64,000 nt of DNA from an uncultured Curvibacter sp. (GTDB taxonomy: Bacteria; Pseudomonadota; Gammaproteobacteria; Burkholderiales; Burkholderiaceae_C): NCBI GenBank assembly GCA_903828535.1, contig CAIKMN010000010.1:1-64000 (forward strand), given 5' to 3'. Below the pieces are notes generated by a model. It searched no databases. It had not been told where the DNA came from and saw only the letters and a list, made by a program, of their open reading frames with translations. Both the position numbers and the translations under genes were made by a program. Below, piece by piece: positions 10,377-19,191 of this stretch (within the stretch, counting starts at the first letter, position 1; the number at the start of each line of letters is the position of its first letter).

Positions 10377-10943
10377 TTAACGCGCTGCTGGCTCTAACGG
10401 GGGATAAGGGGTCTGCGTGACGGCCGGGGCACTCTCGACCACCACCGACTTGGGCAATGGGAATTTCTGCAACGCCTCGTCTGCGGCCTTCAGTGGAGGA
10501 GGTTCAGGCGGTTTTTTGCGGGGGTCTAAGCGACTGACGAAATCAACTTCGGTGGGCATGTCATCGCCTGCCACGTGGTCCACTGCATCGCCGTCGAAAA
10601 AAACCGTGAAACGCCTCGAAATGGCCTCAACCCCTTGGCGTTGAATGGTGAAAACGTAGTCCCAGCGGTTGTTGTGAAAGGGGCTAATTAACAGCGAGGT
10701 GCCCAAAATCTCTCGGGTCTGCTGACGGCTCATCCCAGGCTTGATGGCTTCGACCTGCTCACGCGACAGAAAGTTGCCCTGCACCACTTCAACCTTGTAA
10801 GGGGTGAGTTGGTCAGCCAGTTCTGCGGTGGATTTGGCCAGATCAACGCTGTAAGTACCACAAGCTGACAAGCACAAATTCAGTCCAACCAGCCCCCCAG
10901 CCAAGAAGAGCCAGCGGGTACCACGATGAGAAAAAACAGGCAT
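10377..10943 (-). CDS. bamE: Outer membrane protein assembly factor BamE (SmpA/OmlA)
   Basis: BamE is a small lipoprotein of the BAM complex that inserts beta-barrel proteins into the outer membrane. With the ATG at 10943 the protein begins with a signal peptide ending in the lipobox LSAC (cysteine 28). The SmpA/OmlA fold region includes [22 protein letters not shown] and DNRWDYVF-like sequence. The C-terminus has a proline-rich tail ([11 protein letters not shown]) beyond the folded domain, so at 188 residues it is longer than E. coli BamE. The divergent arrangement with fur is well known in beta- and gammaproteobacteria. Confidence 0.93.
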   Translation of the reverse strand: MPVFSHRGTRWLFLAGGLVGLNLCLSACGTYSVDLAKSTAELADQLTPYKVEVVQGNFLSREQVEAIKPGMSRQQTREILGTSLLISPFHNNRWDYVFTIQRQGVEAISRRFTVFFDGDAVDHVAGDDMPTEVDFVSRLDPRKKPPEPPPLKAADEALQKFPLPKSVVVESAPAVTQTPYPPLEPAAR

Positions 10944-11000
10944 GTTGAACCGTCTAAGGATATGATGATTCATTGTAGCGGTAGAGCTGAAAGTGCCTGC

Positions 11001-11429
11001 ATGTCAAAAAACGATGGACTCAAAAACGCCGGGTTAAAAGTCACCTTGCCCCGACTCAAGATTCTGGCGTTGTTTCAAGGCAGCGAGCAACGGCATTTGA
11101 GCGCTGAAGAGGTCTTCAGAACCCTGCTGTCGGAGCACACCGACATTGGTTTGGCCACGGTTTATCGGGTCTTGACCCAATTCGAGCAAGCTGGCATTTT
11201 GAGTCGCAGCCATTTTGAAAGCGGCAAAGCCATTTACGAGCTGAACGAAGGCCAGCACCACGACCACTTGATTTGCACCGAATGCGGGAAAGTGGAAGAA
11301 TTTTTCGACGCTGAAATCGAGCAGCGTCAACAAACCATCGCCACTCATTTGGGCTGGCTCATGCAAGACCACGCGATGTCCATTTATGGCCTTTGCCAAG
11401 CCTGTCAGACCAGCCAGAAAACGACTTAA
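11001..11429 (+). CDS. fur: Ferric uptake regulator Fur
   Basis: Fur is the iron-sensing repressor that binds DNA with Fe2+ as co-repressor. The 142-residue product has the winged-helix N-terminus ([16 protein letters not shown]), the motif [20 protein letters not shown] for DNA contact, and the metal-binding [16 protein letters not shown] with two cysteines of a CxxC pair. I start it at the ATG at 11001, the family N-terminus [13 protein letters not shown]. The 25-residue extension in the ORF track overlaps bamE. It ends 3 bases from the convergent hprK stop, leaving no room for a terminator between them. Confidence 0.97.
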   Translation: MSKNDGLKNAGLKVTLPRLKILALFQGSEQRHLSAEEVFRTLLSEHTDIGLATVYRVLTQFEQAGILSRSHFESGKAIYELNEGQHHDHLICTECGKVEEFFDAEIEQRQQTIATHLGWLMQDHAMSIYGLCQACQTSQKTT

Positions 11430-11432
11430 GCC

Positions 11433-12377
11433 TTAGCCTTCCATGGCAAGGCGTTGACGTGACACAAACTCTTGGTAGGTATCAATGCCACGCAGCTGCA
11501 AAATCGTGTTGCGCACGGCCGCCTCTACCAGCACCGCAATGTTGCGTCCTGCCACCACTTGAATCACCACTTTGCGAACCGGCACGCCGAGCACATCTTG
11601 CAACAAGGGCTCCGAAGGCATGCGTTCGTAGTCGCGCTCAAGGGTTTCTTTGCGAACCAAATGAACGATCAATTTGAGTCGCATTTTTCGGCGAACTGCG
11701 GTTTCACCAAAAATGGCGCGGATGTCCAGCAAGCCAATGCCGCGGACCTCCAGCATATTCTGTAGCAGCTCGGGGCAGCGGCCTTCAATCGTAGTTTGGT
11801 TGATGCGGAAAAGGTCGACCGAGTCATCGGCCACCAAACCATTGCCGCGCGATATCAGCTCCAAACCCAGCTCGCTTTTGCCCAGACCTGATTCACCAGT
11901 GATCATCACACCCAAACCCAAAATGTCCATGAACACGCCGTGCATCGAGGACCGATCGGCAAAGTGCTTGGACAAATACGCCCGCAACACATCAATCACA
12001 AAAGCCGAGGGTTGCGCCGTCGAGAACATGGGGATTTGAGCCCGCTCACAAATCGTGACCAAGGCATCGGGAGCGGTTTGGCCATCGGCCAAAATCAGCA
12101 CGGGCGGCTCGAGCGTGACGATGCGAGAAATGCGGCGCGCACAATCGGCTGGCGTGGCATTCGTGAGGTAAGCCACCTCCCGCTCGCCAAGGAGTTGTAC
12201 GCGGTAGGGGTGGATGTAATTGAGATAGCCCACCAAATCGGCGCCTGACCGAGCCGATCGAACGGCCACTTCGTCAAAGCGCCGTTCTGAGGCGCCCAAG
12301 CCGGCGATCCACTGCCAATGCAAGGTGCTGCGAAAACTTTCAAAAAGAACGTCAGCACTGACCGCATTGGGCTTCAT
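11433..12377 (-). CDS. hprK: HPr kinase/phosphorylase
   Basis: HprK phosphorylates and dephosphorylates serine 46 of HPr. The 314-residue protein has a Walker A loop GESGLGKSE near residue 160, and a C-terminal family signature with the [11 protein letters not shown] segment and [17 protein letters not shown]. In proteobacteria without sugar PTS permeases it is thought to tune a regulatory PTS. Its target HPr is present at 36.6 kb and has a serine at position 46. It follows ptsN by 15 bases, matching the hpf-ptsN-hprK order of betaproteobacteria. Confidence 0.96.
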   Translation of the reverse strand: MKPNAVSADVLFESFRSTLHWQWIAGLGASERRFDEVAVRSARSGADLVGYLNYIHPYRVQLLGEREVAYLTNATPADCARRISRIVTLEPPVLILADGQTAPDALVTICERAQIPMFSTAQPSAFVIDVLRAYLSKHFADRSSMHGVFMDILGLGVMITGESGLGKSELGLELISRGNGLVADDSVDLFRINQTTIEGRCPELLQNMLEVRGIGLLDIRAIFGETAVRRKMRLKLIVHLVRKETLERDYERMPSEPLLQDVLGVPVRKVVIQVVAGRNIAVLVEAAVRNTILQLRGIDTYQEFVSRQRLAMEG

Positions 12378-12392
12378 GGGCGGCTCTCGGGT

Positions 12393-12860
12393 TTAGTTGC
12401 GCAATTCAGAGCGCCAATCGGCAATTGTCTGGTGCAGCAGGGCTGCATCTTCACAGGCTTTCAGTCGCTCTCGCAAGGCCGAGTCGCTGAGGAGTTCAGC
12501 AATCTCAGACAAGATTTCCAGGTGTTTTTGGGTAGCCGCTTCAGGCACCAGCAAAAAGATAAGCAATTTAACGGGTTGCTCATCGGGTGCGTCAAAACCA
12601 ATGGGTTCGGCCAGCTGGAAGACAGCGGCCATGGGCGCCTTGAGGCCCTTGATGCGGCCATGAGGAATGGCCACACCGTGGCCCAAGCCGGTAGAACCCA
12701 GGCGCTCACGGGCAAATAAACTGTCCGTGATGAGCGCCCTGTTCAGGCCATGCTGGCTTTCGAACAGCAGGCCGGCTTCTTCAAAAGCCCGTTTTTTGCT
12801 CGTCGCGTCGAGGCGAACAAGCACTTGGGCGGCTGGCAAGATGGTGGCTAAGCGATTCAT
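12393..12860 (-). CDS. ptsN: Nitrogen-regulatory PTS EIIA component (EIIA-Ntr)
   Basis: PtsN is a soluble phosphoacceptor of the regulatory PTS that influences nitrogen, potassium and stress functions. The 155-residue product contains the EIIA-Ntr active-site signature GLGHGVAIPHGRIKGL, with the phosphorylated histidine at about residue 67. No permease (EIIB/EIIC) gene is nearby, as expected for this branch. It lies 68 bases downstream of hpf and 15 upstream of hprK and is probably in one transcript with them. Confidence 0.95.
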   Translation of the reverse strand: MNRLATILPAAQVLVRLDATSKKRAFEEAGLLFESQHGLNRALITDSLFARERLGSTGLGHGVAIPHGRIKGLKAPMAAVFQLAEPIGFDAPDEQPVKLLIFLLVPEAATQKHLEILSEIAELLSDSALRERLKACEDAALLHQTIADWRSELRN

Positions 12861-12928
12861 GTTACGGCCGCATTATGCACCGCTGGCCAACTGCTTCGCC
12901 AAGCCACCCCCGATCGGTGTCACCGGAC

Positions 12929-13258
12929 TTACATCAAGCGTTTTGGCGCCTCGTGGTGGTGGGCTTGGATGCGGTCTTTGTACTTGACCACTTGGCGGTC
13001 GAGCTTGTCGACCAAATCATCTACAGCCGCGTACAAGTCGGCGTGCGCGCTCTCGGCGAACAGGTCGTTGCCTTTGACGTGCAGATTGCATTCGGCCTTT
13101 TGACGTCCCTCTTTTTCAGTTTGATTCTCAATGCTGAGCAACACCTTGATGTCAACCACTTGGTCGAAATGACGGGTGATTTTTCCCAACTTAGAGGTCA
13201 CGTAAGTTCGCAAGGCGGGGGTGATTTCTAAGTGGTGGCCACTGATTGTCAAGTTCAT
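12929..13258 (-). CDS. hpf: Ribosome hibernation-promoting factor (short form, HPF/RaiA family)
   Basis: HPF binds the 30S subunit and inactivates ribosomes in stationary phase. The 109-residue protein starts [20 protein letters not shown] and carries the family beta-alpha-beta sequence [20 protein letters not shown]. It lacks the C-terminal dimerisation domain of long HPF. A strong ribosome-binding site (AGGAGG, 8 bases before the ATG) precedes it. In most betaproteobacteria rpoN lies directly upstream; here pntB does. Confidence 0.94.
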   Translation of the reverse strand: MNLTISGHHLEITPALRTYVTSKLGKITRHFDQVVDIKVLLSIENQTEKEGRQKAECNLHVKGNDLFAESAHADLYAAVDDLVDKLDRQVVKYKDRIQAHHHEAPKRLM

Positions 13259-13285
13259 AAAGAACCTCCTGCTGTCATCAGGTTA

Positions 13286-13315
13286 ATAGAAGCCCAGCCC
13301 CATTTTTAGACAAGG
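13286..13315 (-). promoter_or_regulatory. Possible sigma70 promoter for hpf
   Basis: On the minus strand TTGTCT and CTATTA are separated by 18 bases, within the 101-base gap between pntB and hpf. The -10 box is weak and the spacing slightly long, so this is only a candidate. Confidence 0.25.
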
Positions 13316-13359
13316 GGCCAGGCCGAGGGAAATCAAAACACACTGCTGATCATGCGCCT

Positions 13360-14778
13360 TTATTCAATCGATTTAACAATGTCTTCGACCACTTTTTTGG
13401 CGTCACCAAACACCATCATGGTCTTGTCCATGTAGAACAACTCGTTGTCCAAACCGGCATAGCCCGCCGCCATGGAGCGTTTGTTCACAATCACCATTTT
13501 GGCTTTGGAGGCTTCCAAAATAGGCATGCCGTAAATGGGGCTGCCCTTCACGTGAGCGGCGGGGTTCACCACATCATTCGCACCGAGCACGATGGCCACA
13601 TCGACTTGCCCAAATTCGCTGTTGATGTCTTCCATCTCAAACACCTGGTCGTAAGGCACCTCGGCTTCAGCCAACAACACGTTCATGTGGCCGGGCATGC
13701 GCCCTGCCACCGGGTGAATGGCGTATTTCACGTTGATGCCTTTGGCGATCAAGGTATCTGCCAGTTCTTTCACCGCGTGTTGAGCACGTGCTACTGCCAA
13801 ACCGTAGCCCGGGACGATCACCACCGATTCGGCATTGGACAACACAAAGGCCGCATCTTCCACGCTGCCTGATTTGAAGTTGCGTTGCACCGCGACGCTG
13901 CCTGGCGTGGCCGCCACTTCACCGCCAAAGCCACCCAAAATCACACTGAAGAAGGAGCGGTTCATGGCGCGGCACATGATGTAGCTCAAGATCGCGCCAG
14001 AGCTGCCCACCAGGGAGCCCGCAATGATCAACATTTGGTTGTTCAAGCTAAAGCCAATGCCGGCCGCCGCCCAGCCTGAGTAGCTGTTCAACATCGACAC
14101 CACCACGGGCATGTCTGCACCGCCAATCGGGATAATGATGAGAACGCCCAACACAAAAGACAAGGCCAACATTATGAAGAAGGCCGTCCAATCGCCCGTG
14201 AGCATGAAATAAATGCCCAATCCCAAAGTGGCCAGTCCCATGGCCAAATTGAGCATGTGCTGGCCCTTGAACACCACAGGAGCGCCTTGGAACAATCGGA
14301 ATTTGTATTTGCCGCTCAATTTGCCAAAGGCAATCACCGATCCGCTGAAGGTAATGGCGCCAATGGCGGCTCCCAAGAACAATTCCAAGCGGTTGCCGGC
14401 TGGAATGGCCTCACCTTTGCCCGTTAAACCAAAGGCCCAAGGCTCGGCCACCACCGCCACGGCGATGAACACAGCGGCCAAACCAATCATGCTGTGCATG
14501 AAAGCCACGAGTTCAGGCATCTTGGTCATTTCAACGCGCTGCGCCATCAAAGTGCCCGCAGCGCCACCCACCACCAACGCCCCTAAAACAAAGGGCAACC
14601 CGGGTGCTGAACCTTGCTTCACGATTAAAGCAACCGTGGTGAGCATGGCGATGGCCATGCCCGTCATGCCAAACACATTCCCGCGGATCGACGTGGTGGG
14701 GTGCGAGAGCCCTTTCAGCGCCTGGATAAAGCAGACACTGGCAACCAAATACAAAAGGGTGACGAGGTCCATGCTCAT
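13360..14778 (-). CDS. pntB: NAD(P) transhydrogenase subunit beta
   Basis: PntB is the membrane-plus-NADP-binding subunit of the proton-translocating transhydrogenase, which makes NADPH from NADH using the proton gradient. The 472-residue protein has many hydrophobic helices in the first 260 residues, then the NADP(H)-binding domain III with VIVPGYGLAVARAQHAVKELAD and the conserved YAIHPVAGRMPGHMNVLLAE. The start overlaps the pntAb stop by four bases (ATGA), with AGGAG 7 bases before the ATG. A second in-frame ATG lies two codons later. Confidence 0.97.
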   Translation of the reverse strand: MSMDLVTLLYLVASVCFIQALKGLSHPTTSIRGNVFGMTGMAIAMLTTVALIVKQGSAPGLPFVLGALVVGGAAGTLMAQRVEMTKMPELVAFMHSMIGLAAVFIAVAVVAEPWAFGLTGKGEAIPAGNRLELFLGAAIGAITFSGSVIAFGKLSGKYKFRLFQGAPVVFKGQHMLNLAMGLATLGLGIYFMLTGDWTAFFIMLALSFVLGVLIIIPIGGADMPVVVSMLNSYSGWAAAGIGFSLNNQMLIIAGSLVGSSGAILSYIMCRAMNRSFFSVILGGFGGEVAATPGSVAVQRNFKSGSVEDAAFVLSNAESVVIVPGYGLAVARAQHAVKELADTLIAKGINVKYAIHPVAGRMPGHMNVLLAEAEVPYDQVFEMEDINSEFGQVDVAIVLGANDVVNPAAHVKGSPIYGMPILEASKAKMVIVNKRSMAAGYAGLDNELFYMDKTMMVFGDAKKVVEDIVKSIE

Positions 14779-15101
14779 GGGGCTACTCCTGATTCAGCCG
14801 CTTGCGGCTTTTTGTCTTTTTTCTTGAACATTTCCAGCATTCGCCGTGTGACCAAAAAGCCACCAAAAACATTCACCGCAGCCAGCGTCACAGCCAACAC
14901 GCCCATGCTGTGACCCAAGGGTGTTTCTGTTCCTGCGGCGGCGATCATGGCACCGACAATCACAATGGCTGAAATGGCGTTGGTCACCGCCATCAAAGGG
15001 GTGTGCAGGGCCGGCGTGACTGTCCAGACGACGTGGTAGCCCACGTAGATGGCCAACACGAAGATGATCAGGTTGACCATGGTGTGAGAAACGATTTCCA
15101 T
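14775..15101 (-). CDS. pntAb: NAD(P) transhydrogenase subunit alpha, membrane part
   Basis: A 108-residue membrane protein with three hydrophobic helices and a lysine-rich C-terminus (MFKKKDKKPQ). It is the membrane half of the alpha subunit, separate here from the NAD-binding half, as in alpha- and betaproteobacterial three-gene transhydrogenases, whereas E. coli fuses them. The sequence GYHVVWTVTPALHTPLMAVTNAISAIVIVGAM matches the family. It overlaps pntB by four bases and follows pntAa by 32 bases. Confidence 0.95.
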   Translation of the reverse strand: MEIVSHTMVNLIIFVLAIYVGYHVVWTVTPALHTPLMAVTNAISAIVIVGAMIAAAGTETPLGHSMGVLAVTLAAVNVFGGFLVTRRMLEMFKKKDKKPQAAESGVAP

Positions 15102-15133
15102 TAAGGATCTCCAAATTTAAATTGAACGGGGCA

Positions 15134-16276
15134 TCAAGCGCGACGGACCGCACCTTGATAAGTCACCAAGCAGGCGGCCACGATGTCGTCTTCCAAATCG
15201 ACGTGCAATTGACCTTCTTTGTTGAGGATGAGCTTCAAAAAGTCCAACACATTGCGCGCGTACAAAGAGGAGGCATCGGCCGCCACCAAAGCCGGCAAAT
15301 TGGTATTGCCCACCAATTTCACCCCAAAACGCTCCACGGTTTGATCGGCCACCGTGAGTGGGCAATTGCCGCCCGGTAAGCCGTCCGGCCCCGGCGCGCC
15401 TTTGCCTGCGGCCAAGTCGATGATCACCGAGCCGGGCTTCATTGACTTGACCATGTCTTCGGTAATCAAAGTGGGCGCCGCACGACCCGGAATCAAAGCG
15501 GTTGAAATCACCACGTCGGCTTGGGCGACGCGCTTGGCCACTTCTGCTTGTTGGCGCGCTAACCAGCTGGGGGGCATGGGACGGGCGTAACCGCCCACCC
15601 CTTCTGCCGCGTCTTTTTCTTCTTGCGTTTCAAAAGGCACATCAATGAACTTAGCGCCCAAAGACTGAACTTGTTCCTTGACAGAAGGCCGAACGTCAGA
15701 GGCCTCGATCACGGCGCCCAAGCGCTTGGCGGTTGCAATCGCCTGCAGTCCGGCCACACCGACCCCCAAAATCACCACCCGCGCGGCTTTCACTGTGCCT
15801 GCGGCGGTCATCAACATGGGGAAGAACCGTTGGTATTCGTTGGCCGCCAAAATCACGGCTTTGTAGCCGGCGATATTGGCTTGACTGGACAGCACGTCCA
15901 TGCTTTGGGCCCGTGTGGTGCGGGGCGCGGCCTCCAAAGCGTAGGACGCCAGCCCCTTAGCGGCCAGTTGCTGCAAGCCAGCGGCGTCAAACGGGTTGAG
16001 CATGCCCACCAAGGAGGCGCCGGTTTTCATTTGCGCCAATTCGGTCACAGAAGGGGATCGTACTTTGAGCACCAAGTCGGCCCCCAATGCACCCGCTGCG
16101 TTGGTGATGACGGCACCAGCAGCCTCAAAAGCCGCGTCAGTGACGCTGGCCGCCAAGCCCGCGCCTGCTTGAACCTGAATGTCATGGCCCTGGGCTTTGA
16201 GCTTCTTCACCGTCTCAGGGGTCACCGCCACCCGAGTTTCACCCACCGCTGTCTCTGCCGGAACGCCTATCAACAT
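15134..16276 (-). CDS. pntAa: NAD(P) transhydrogenase subunit alpha, NAD-binding part
   Basis: This is the soluble NAD(H)-binding domain I of the proton-translocating transhydrogenase. The 380-residue protein resembles alanine dehydrogenase, starting MLIGVPAETAVGETRVAVTPETVKKL. It contains a Rossmann motif VVILGVGVAGLQAIATAKRLGAVIEASDVRP near residues 165-200 and the mobile-loop RQ/YARP region. It is first gene of pntAa-pntAb-pntB. A palindromic element lies 43-71 bases upstream of its start, in the region shared with the divergent Nudix gene. Confidence 0.96.
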   Translation of the reverse strand: MLIGVPAETAVGETRVAVTPETVKKLKAQGHDIQVQAGAGLAASVTDAAFEAAGAVITNAAGALGADLVLKVRSPSVTELAQMKTGASLVGMLNPFDAAGLQQLAAKGLASYALEAAPRTTRAQSMDVLSSQANIAGYKAVILAANEYQRFFPMLMTAAGTVKAARVVILGVGVAGLQAIATAKRLGAVIEASDVRPSVKEQVQSLGAKFIDVPFETQEEKDAAEGVGGYARPMPPSWLARQQAEVAKRVAQADVVISTALIPGRAAPTLITEDMVKSMKPGSVIIDLAAGKGAPGPDGLPGGNCPLTVADQTVERFGVKLVGNTNLPALVAADASSLYARNVLDFLKLILNKEGQLHVDLEDDIVAACLVTYQGAVRRA

Positions 16277-16318
16277 GGCTTCTCCCTGGTTATTTCTAAA
16301 TTTACACTGATATTACAC

Positions 16319-16347
16319 ATTGTCTGCTCATTCAAAAGCCAGACAAT
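16319..16347. promoter_or_regulatory. Inverted repeat ATTGTCTG-N13-CAGACAAT between pntAa and the Nudix gene
   Basis: Two perfect 8-base half-sites face each other with 13 bases between them, giving a 21-base centre-to-centre distance, which is two helical turns. The repeat sits in the 92-base divergent promoter region of pntAa and the Nudix-mnmA pair. It looks like an operator for a dimeric or tetrameric regulator, but the regulator is unknown. A candidate pntAa -35 (TTGTCT) falls inside one half-site. Confidence 0.45.
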
Positions 16348-16368
16348 CCCTGAGTCGATAATAGCGAG

Positions 16369-16860
16369 ATGCAAACCCGATGGAAACCCAGCGTCACCGT
16401 GGCCGCGGTGATGGAGCGCGACGGCAAGTTCTTGCTGGTGGAAGAACACACCGATAACGGGCTCAAACTCAACAACCCTGCCGGCCACCTCGAACCCAGT
16501 GAGTCCCCAGCCGACGGCTGTGCCCGCGAGGCGCTGGAGGAAACGGCGCACCACTTCAAACCCACCGCGTTGGTCGGCGTGTATTTGTCGCGCTTTCGCA
16601 AAAAGAACACGGGGGAAGACATCACTTACCTGCGCTTTGCTTTTGCCGGTGAAGTGGGTGAGGAAGTGCCTGACATGAAGCTCGACGAAGGCATTGTCCG
16701 TGCCGTGTGGATGACCGAAGCCGAGATTCGCGCCAGCGCGGATCGCCACCGCGGCCCCATGGTGTTGCGCTGTTTGGACGACTATTTATCGGGACAACGC
16801 TTTCCGCTTTCTGCGGTTCACACCGACCCGTCCGTCTTGTTGGATCCGCCCACGCTATGA
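16369..16860 (+). CDS. Nudix hydrolase, NudJ-like
   Basis: A 163-residue Nudix hydrolase, which cleaves nucleoside diphosphates linked to another group. The Nudix box is visible as [25 protein letters not shown] around residues 40-64 (G-x5-E-x7-REUxEE pattern). The N-terminus [22 protein letters not shown] resembles NudJ, a thiamine-pyrophosphate and nucleotide pyrophosphatase. Its stop overlaps the mnmA start (ATGA), and in many proteobacteria nudJ likewise precedes mnmA. Substrate is not deducible from sequence alone. Confidence 0.9.
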   Translation: MQTRWKPSVTVAAVMERDGKFLLVEEHTDNGLKLNNPAGHLEPSESPADGCAREALEETAHHFKPTALVGVYLSRFRKKNTGEDITYLRFAFAGEVGEEVPDMKLDEGIVRAVWMTEAEIRASADRHRGPMVLRCLDDYLSGQRFPLSAVHTDPSVLLDPPTL

Positions 16861-18029
16861 AGCCAGTGAAGCAGAGGATTGTCGTGGGCTTGAGCGGCGG
16901 CGTCGACTCGGCTGTCACCGCCCATCTGCTGAAACGACAAGGCCATGAAGTCGTGGGCATCTTCATGAAAAATTGGGAAGACGACGATGACGATGAATAT
17001 TGCTCGACCCGTCAAGATTTTCTGGACGCCGCCAGCGTGGCCGATGTGCTGGGCATTGAGATCGAACACGTCAACTTTGCGGCCGACTACAAAGACCGTG
17101 TATTTGCCGAATTCTTGACCGAGTACCAAGCCGGCCGTACGCCCAACCCGGATGTGCTTTGCAATGCCGAAATCAAGTTCAAAGCATTCCTTGACCACGC
17201 CCTGCGCCTGGGGGCCGAAAAAATCGCCACTGGGCACTATGCTCGGGTGCGCCAAAACCCCCATTCGGGTTTATTTGAACTCCTCAAAGGGTTGGACGCC
17301 AGCAAAGACCAAAGTTATTTTTTGCACCGTTTGAATCAAACACAGCTGAGCAAAACCCTCTTTCCGGTGGGCGAGTTGCACAAAACAGAGGTTCGCCGGA
17401 TGGCCTCTGAAATTGGTCTGCCCAACGCCAAAAAGAAAGACTCCACCGGCATTTGCTTCATTGGTGAACGGCCCTTTCGTGAATTTTTGAACCGCTACAT
17501 CGCCAAAGCACCTGGCCCCATCCGCGATGCCAGTGGCCGCCAGCTCGGCGAGCACCAAGGTTTGTCGTTTTACACGCTCGGCCAGCGCCAGGGTTTGGGC
17601 ATTGGCGGCGTCAAGGAAAAAGGCGCCCCAAGAGGCGGCTGCGCGCATGAACCTTGGTTTGTGGCCCGCAAAGACCTCATCACCAACACCCTGTGGGTGG
17701 TGCAAGGCCACGACCACCCTTGGCTGCTTTACCAAAGCCTCACGGCCGATAAAGCGACTTGGGTGGCAGGGCAGCCCCCGAGGGGGTTGCATGGCGCCTC
17801 ATTGGGCGCCAAAACCCGTTACCGGCAAAGCGATGCGGAATGTCACTTAGAGAGCGCCCTAGACAACCCAGACAATCCAGACAAGGCCACCTTTGGATTG
17901 TCTTTTGGGCAAGCCCAGTGGGCCGTCACGCCCGGGCAAAGTGCGGTTTTGTACGACGGGGAAGTGTGTCTGGGTGGCGGGTTGATCGCTTCGGCTGAGG
18001 CTTGGGCCACTGCACAGGCCATTGATTAG
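16857..18029 (+). CDS. mnmA: tRNA-specific 2-thiouridylase MnmA
   Basis: MnmA transfers sulfur to uridine 34 of tRNA-Lys, tRNA-Glu and tRNA-Gln. The product has 390 residues. The PP-loop is at the N-terminus ([18 protein letters not shown]). The two catalytic cysteines are in [13 protein letters not shown] near residue 102 and in [12 protein letters not shown] near residue 200. I start it at the ATG at 16857, which overlaps the Nudix stop and matches the family N-terminus; the 50 upstream residues in the ORF track are the Nudix gene in another frame. Confidence 0.96.
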   Translation: MKPVKQRIVVGLSGGVDSAVTAHLLKRQGHEVVGIFMKNWEDDDDDEYCSTRQDFLDAASVADVLGIEIEHVNFAADYKDRVFAEFLTEYQAGRTPNPDVLCNAEIKFKAFLDHALRLGAEKIATGHYARVRQNPHSGLFELLKGLDASKDQSYFLHRLNQTQLSKTLFPVGELHKTEVRRMASEIGLPNAKKKDSTGICFIGERPFREFLNRYIAKAPGPIRDASGRQLGEHQGLSFYTLGQRQGLGIGGVKEKGAPRGGCAHEPWFVARKDLITNTLWVVQGHDHPWLLYQSLTADKATWVAGQPPRGLHGASLGAKTRYRQSDAECHLESALDNPDNPDKATFGLSFGQAQWAVTPGQSAVLYDGEVCLGGGLIASAEAWATAQAID

Positions 18030-18037
18030 GCCGCTGC

Positions 18038-18454
18038 TTAGGCCGCTTTAGCGTGCTCGACCTTCAAGCAAGCATCACTGATCGACCACAAACCCGCTTC
18101 CTTGGCCAAGCAATGCGCTGCCTCGTTGTGGATGCCGAGTTGCTGCCACAAGCACTTGGCCCCAATGGCAACGGCCTCTTGGGCGACAGGAAGAACAGCG
18201 TCTGCATTTCTGAACACATCGACCAGGTCAACCGGAAACGGAATGTCACTCAGTGAGGCGTAACAAGTCTCCCCCAAGATGTCCTCCGGGTCGTTGGCAA
18301 AAGCCGGGTTCACCGGCACGATTCGGTAACCCTGGTCTTGCATGTAGCGAGCCACTTGATAACTCGCTCGGTCGGGTTTCTTAGACAGCCCCACCACGGC
18401 GATGGTGTGACATGCCTTGAAAATTTCTGGCAAATTCGCGGGACTGGGTGCCAT
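18038..18454 (-). CDS. CoA-binding domain protein (YccU-like)
   Basis: A 138-residue protein with a single CoA-binding Rossmann-type domain: HTIAVVGLSKKPDRASYQVARYMQDQGYRIVPVNP at residues 14-50, then PVDLVDVFRNADAVLPVAQEAVAIGAKCLWQQLG. Such stand-alone domains related to succinyl-CoA synthetase are common and of unknown role. I start it at the ATG at 18454. The longer frame in the ORF track translates straight through tRNA-Arg and is an artefact. It converges with mnmA, 8 bases apart. Confidence 0.88.
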   Translation of the reverse strand: MAPSPANLPEIFKACHTIAVVGLSKKPDRASYQVARYMQDQGYRIVPVNPAFANDPEDILGETCYASLSDIPFPVDLVDVFRNADAVLPVAQEAVAIGAKCLWQQLGIHNEAAHCLAKEAGLWSISDACLKVEHAKAA

Positions 18455-18476
18455 GGCCTTGAGACTGAATTGAAAC

Positions 18477-18552
18477 TGGTGCGGCTGGCGGGGATCGAAC
18501 CCACGACCCTTGGCTTCGGAGGCCAATACTCTATCCACTGAGCTACAGCCGC
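18477..18552 (-). tRNA. tRNA-Arg (anticodon CCG)
   Basis: The minus strand gives a 76-base cloverleaf starting GCGGCTGTAGCTCAG and ending in an encoded CCA. The 7-base acceptor stem is GCGGCTG/CAGCCGC. The anticodon arm TTGGC-CTCCGAA-GCCAA gives anticodon CCG, so arginine. The T arm contains GTTCGATCC. It lies directly upstream of the CoA-binding protein gene. Confidence 0.97.
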
Positions 18553-18614
18553 GAATCGGAAACAAGCAATTCGAAATTATCGCACGCGATGCTGGAGAGG
18601 CCCATGGGGCTGGG

Positions 18615-18620
18615 TATAAT
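18615..18620 (+). promoter_or_regulatory. Consensus -10 box before the cytochrome c gene
   Basis: TATAAT matches the sigma70 -10 consensus exactly and lies 42 bases before the cytochrome c ATG. No good -35 is found 17 bases upstream, so the full promoter is uncertain. Confidence 0.45.
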
Positions 18621-18661
18621 TTCTGTTACTTTTTAGCGCCCTTTTATTCCTTGAGGACACC

Positions 18662-19180
18662 ATGAGCGACAACCACGACGAGTCTCACGAAGCCCACACA
18701 GGCCCCATCAAAACGCCCAAGCAATTGTTGGTGGCGGTGTTCTTTTCTTTTGTGGTTCCCGTTTTCATCATCATCGGTTTGGTGGCCTACGTCACGCGCC
18801 ACAACCTGCCCGAAGCCGGAGCTCAGAGCACGCCTGCTGAAGTGGCCGAACGCATTCACCCAGTGGCGGCCGTTGAAGTTCGCGATGCCAACCGCGAATT
18901 GAAAACGGGCGAACAAGTTTACAAAGCCCAGTGCAGCACTTGCCACGCCATCGGCGCCGCAGGCTCCCCCAAATTCGAAGACGCCAAGGCGTGGGCACCC
19001 CGCATTGCCAAGGGTTACGAAGCTTTGTTGAATTCCGCTTTGCACGGCAAAGGTGCGATGGGCGCTCAAGGCGGCGGCGATTTTGACGATGTTGAGGTGG
19101 GTCGCGGTGTGGTCTACATGGCCAATGCAGCCGGCGCTAAGTTTGCGGTGCCACAACCTGCCGCTGCTGCTGCCAAATAA
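18662..19180 (+). CDS. Membrane-anchored c-type cytochrome (cytochrome c5-like)
   Basis: A 172-residue class I cytochrome c. A transmembrane helix spans about residues 21-44 (LLVAVFFSFVVPVFIIIGLVAYV), and a periplasmic domain has the haem-binding CSTCH at residues 91-95. The likely axial methionine is in HGKGAMGAQGGG near residue 138. It probably shuttles electrons in the periplasm towards a terminal oxidase. GAGGA lies 4-8 bases before the start. Similar proteins are encoded across Burkholderiales. It ends 11 bases from the convergent gene at 19192. Confidence 0.9.
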   Translation: MSDNHDESHEAHTGPIKTPKQLLVAVFFSFVVPVFIIIGLVAYVTRHNLPEAGAQSTPAEVAERIHPVAAVEVRDANRELKTGEQVYKAQCSTCHAIGAAGSPKFEDAKAWAPRIAKGYEALLNSALHGKGAMGAQGGGDFDDVEVGRGVVYMANAAGAKFAVPQPAAAAAK

Positions 19181-19191
19181 GCGCACTTCCG

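Noticed and set aside
10944-11000. Promoter pair for bamE and fur
   Set aside because: Only poor -35/-10 combinations were found at standard spacing in the 57-base gap.
13885-14827. Plus-strand ORFs opposite pntB
   Set aside because: Low-complexity antisense frames (Pro, Lys, Ala, Met rich) without support.
18338-18541. 67-residue plus-strand ORF ending LAGIEPTTLGFGGQYSIH
   Set aside because: Its C-terminal part is the reverse translation of the same tRNA gene.
18455-18565. N-terminal extension of the CoA-binding protein in the ORF track
   Set aside because: The extension GCSSVDRVLASEAKGRGFDPRQPH is a translation of tRNA-Arg, a well-known mis-annotation.
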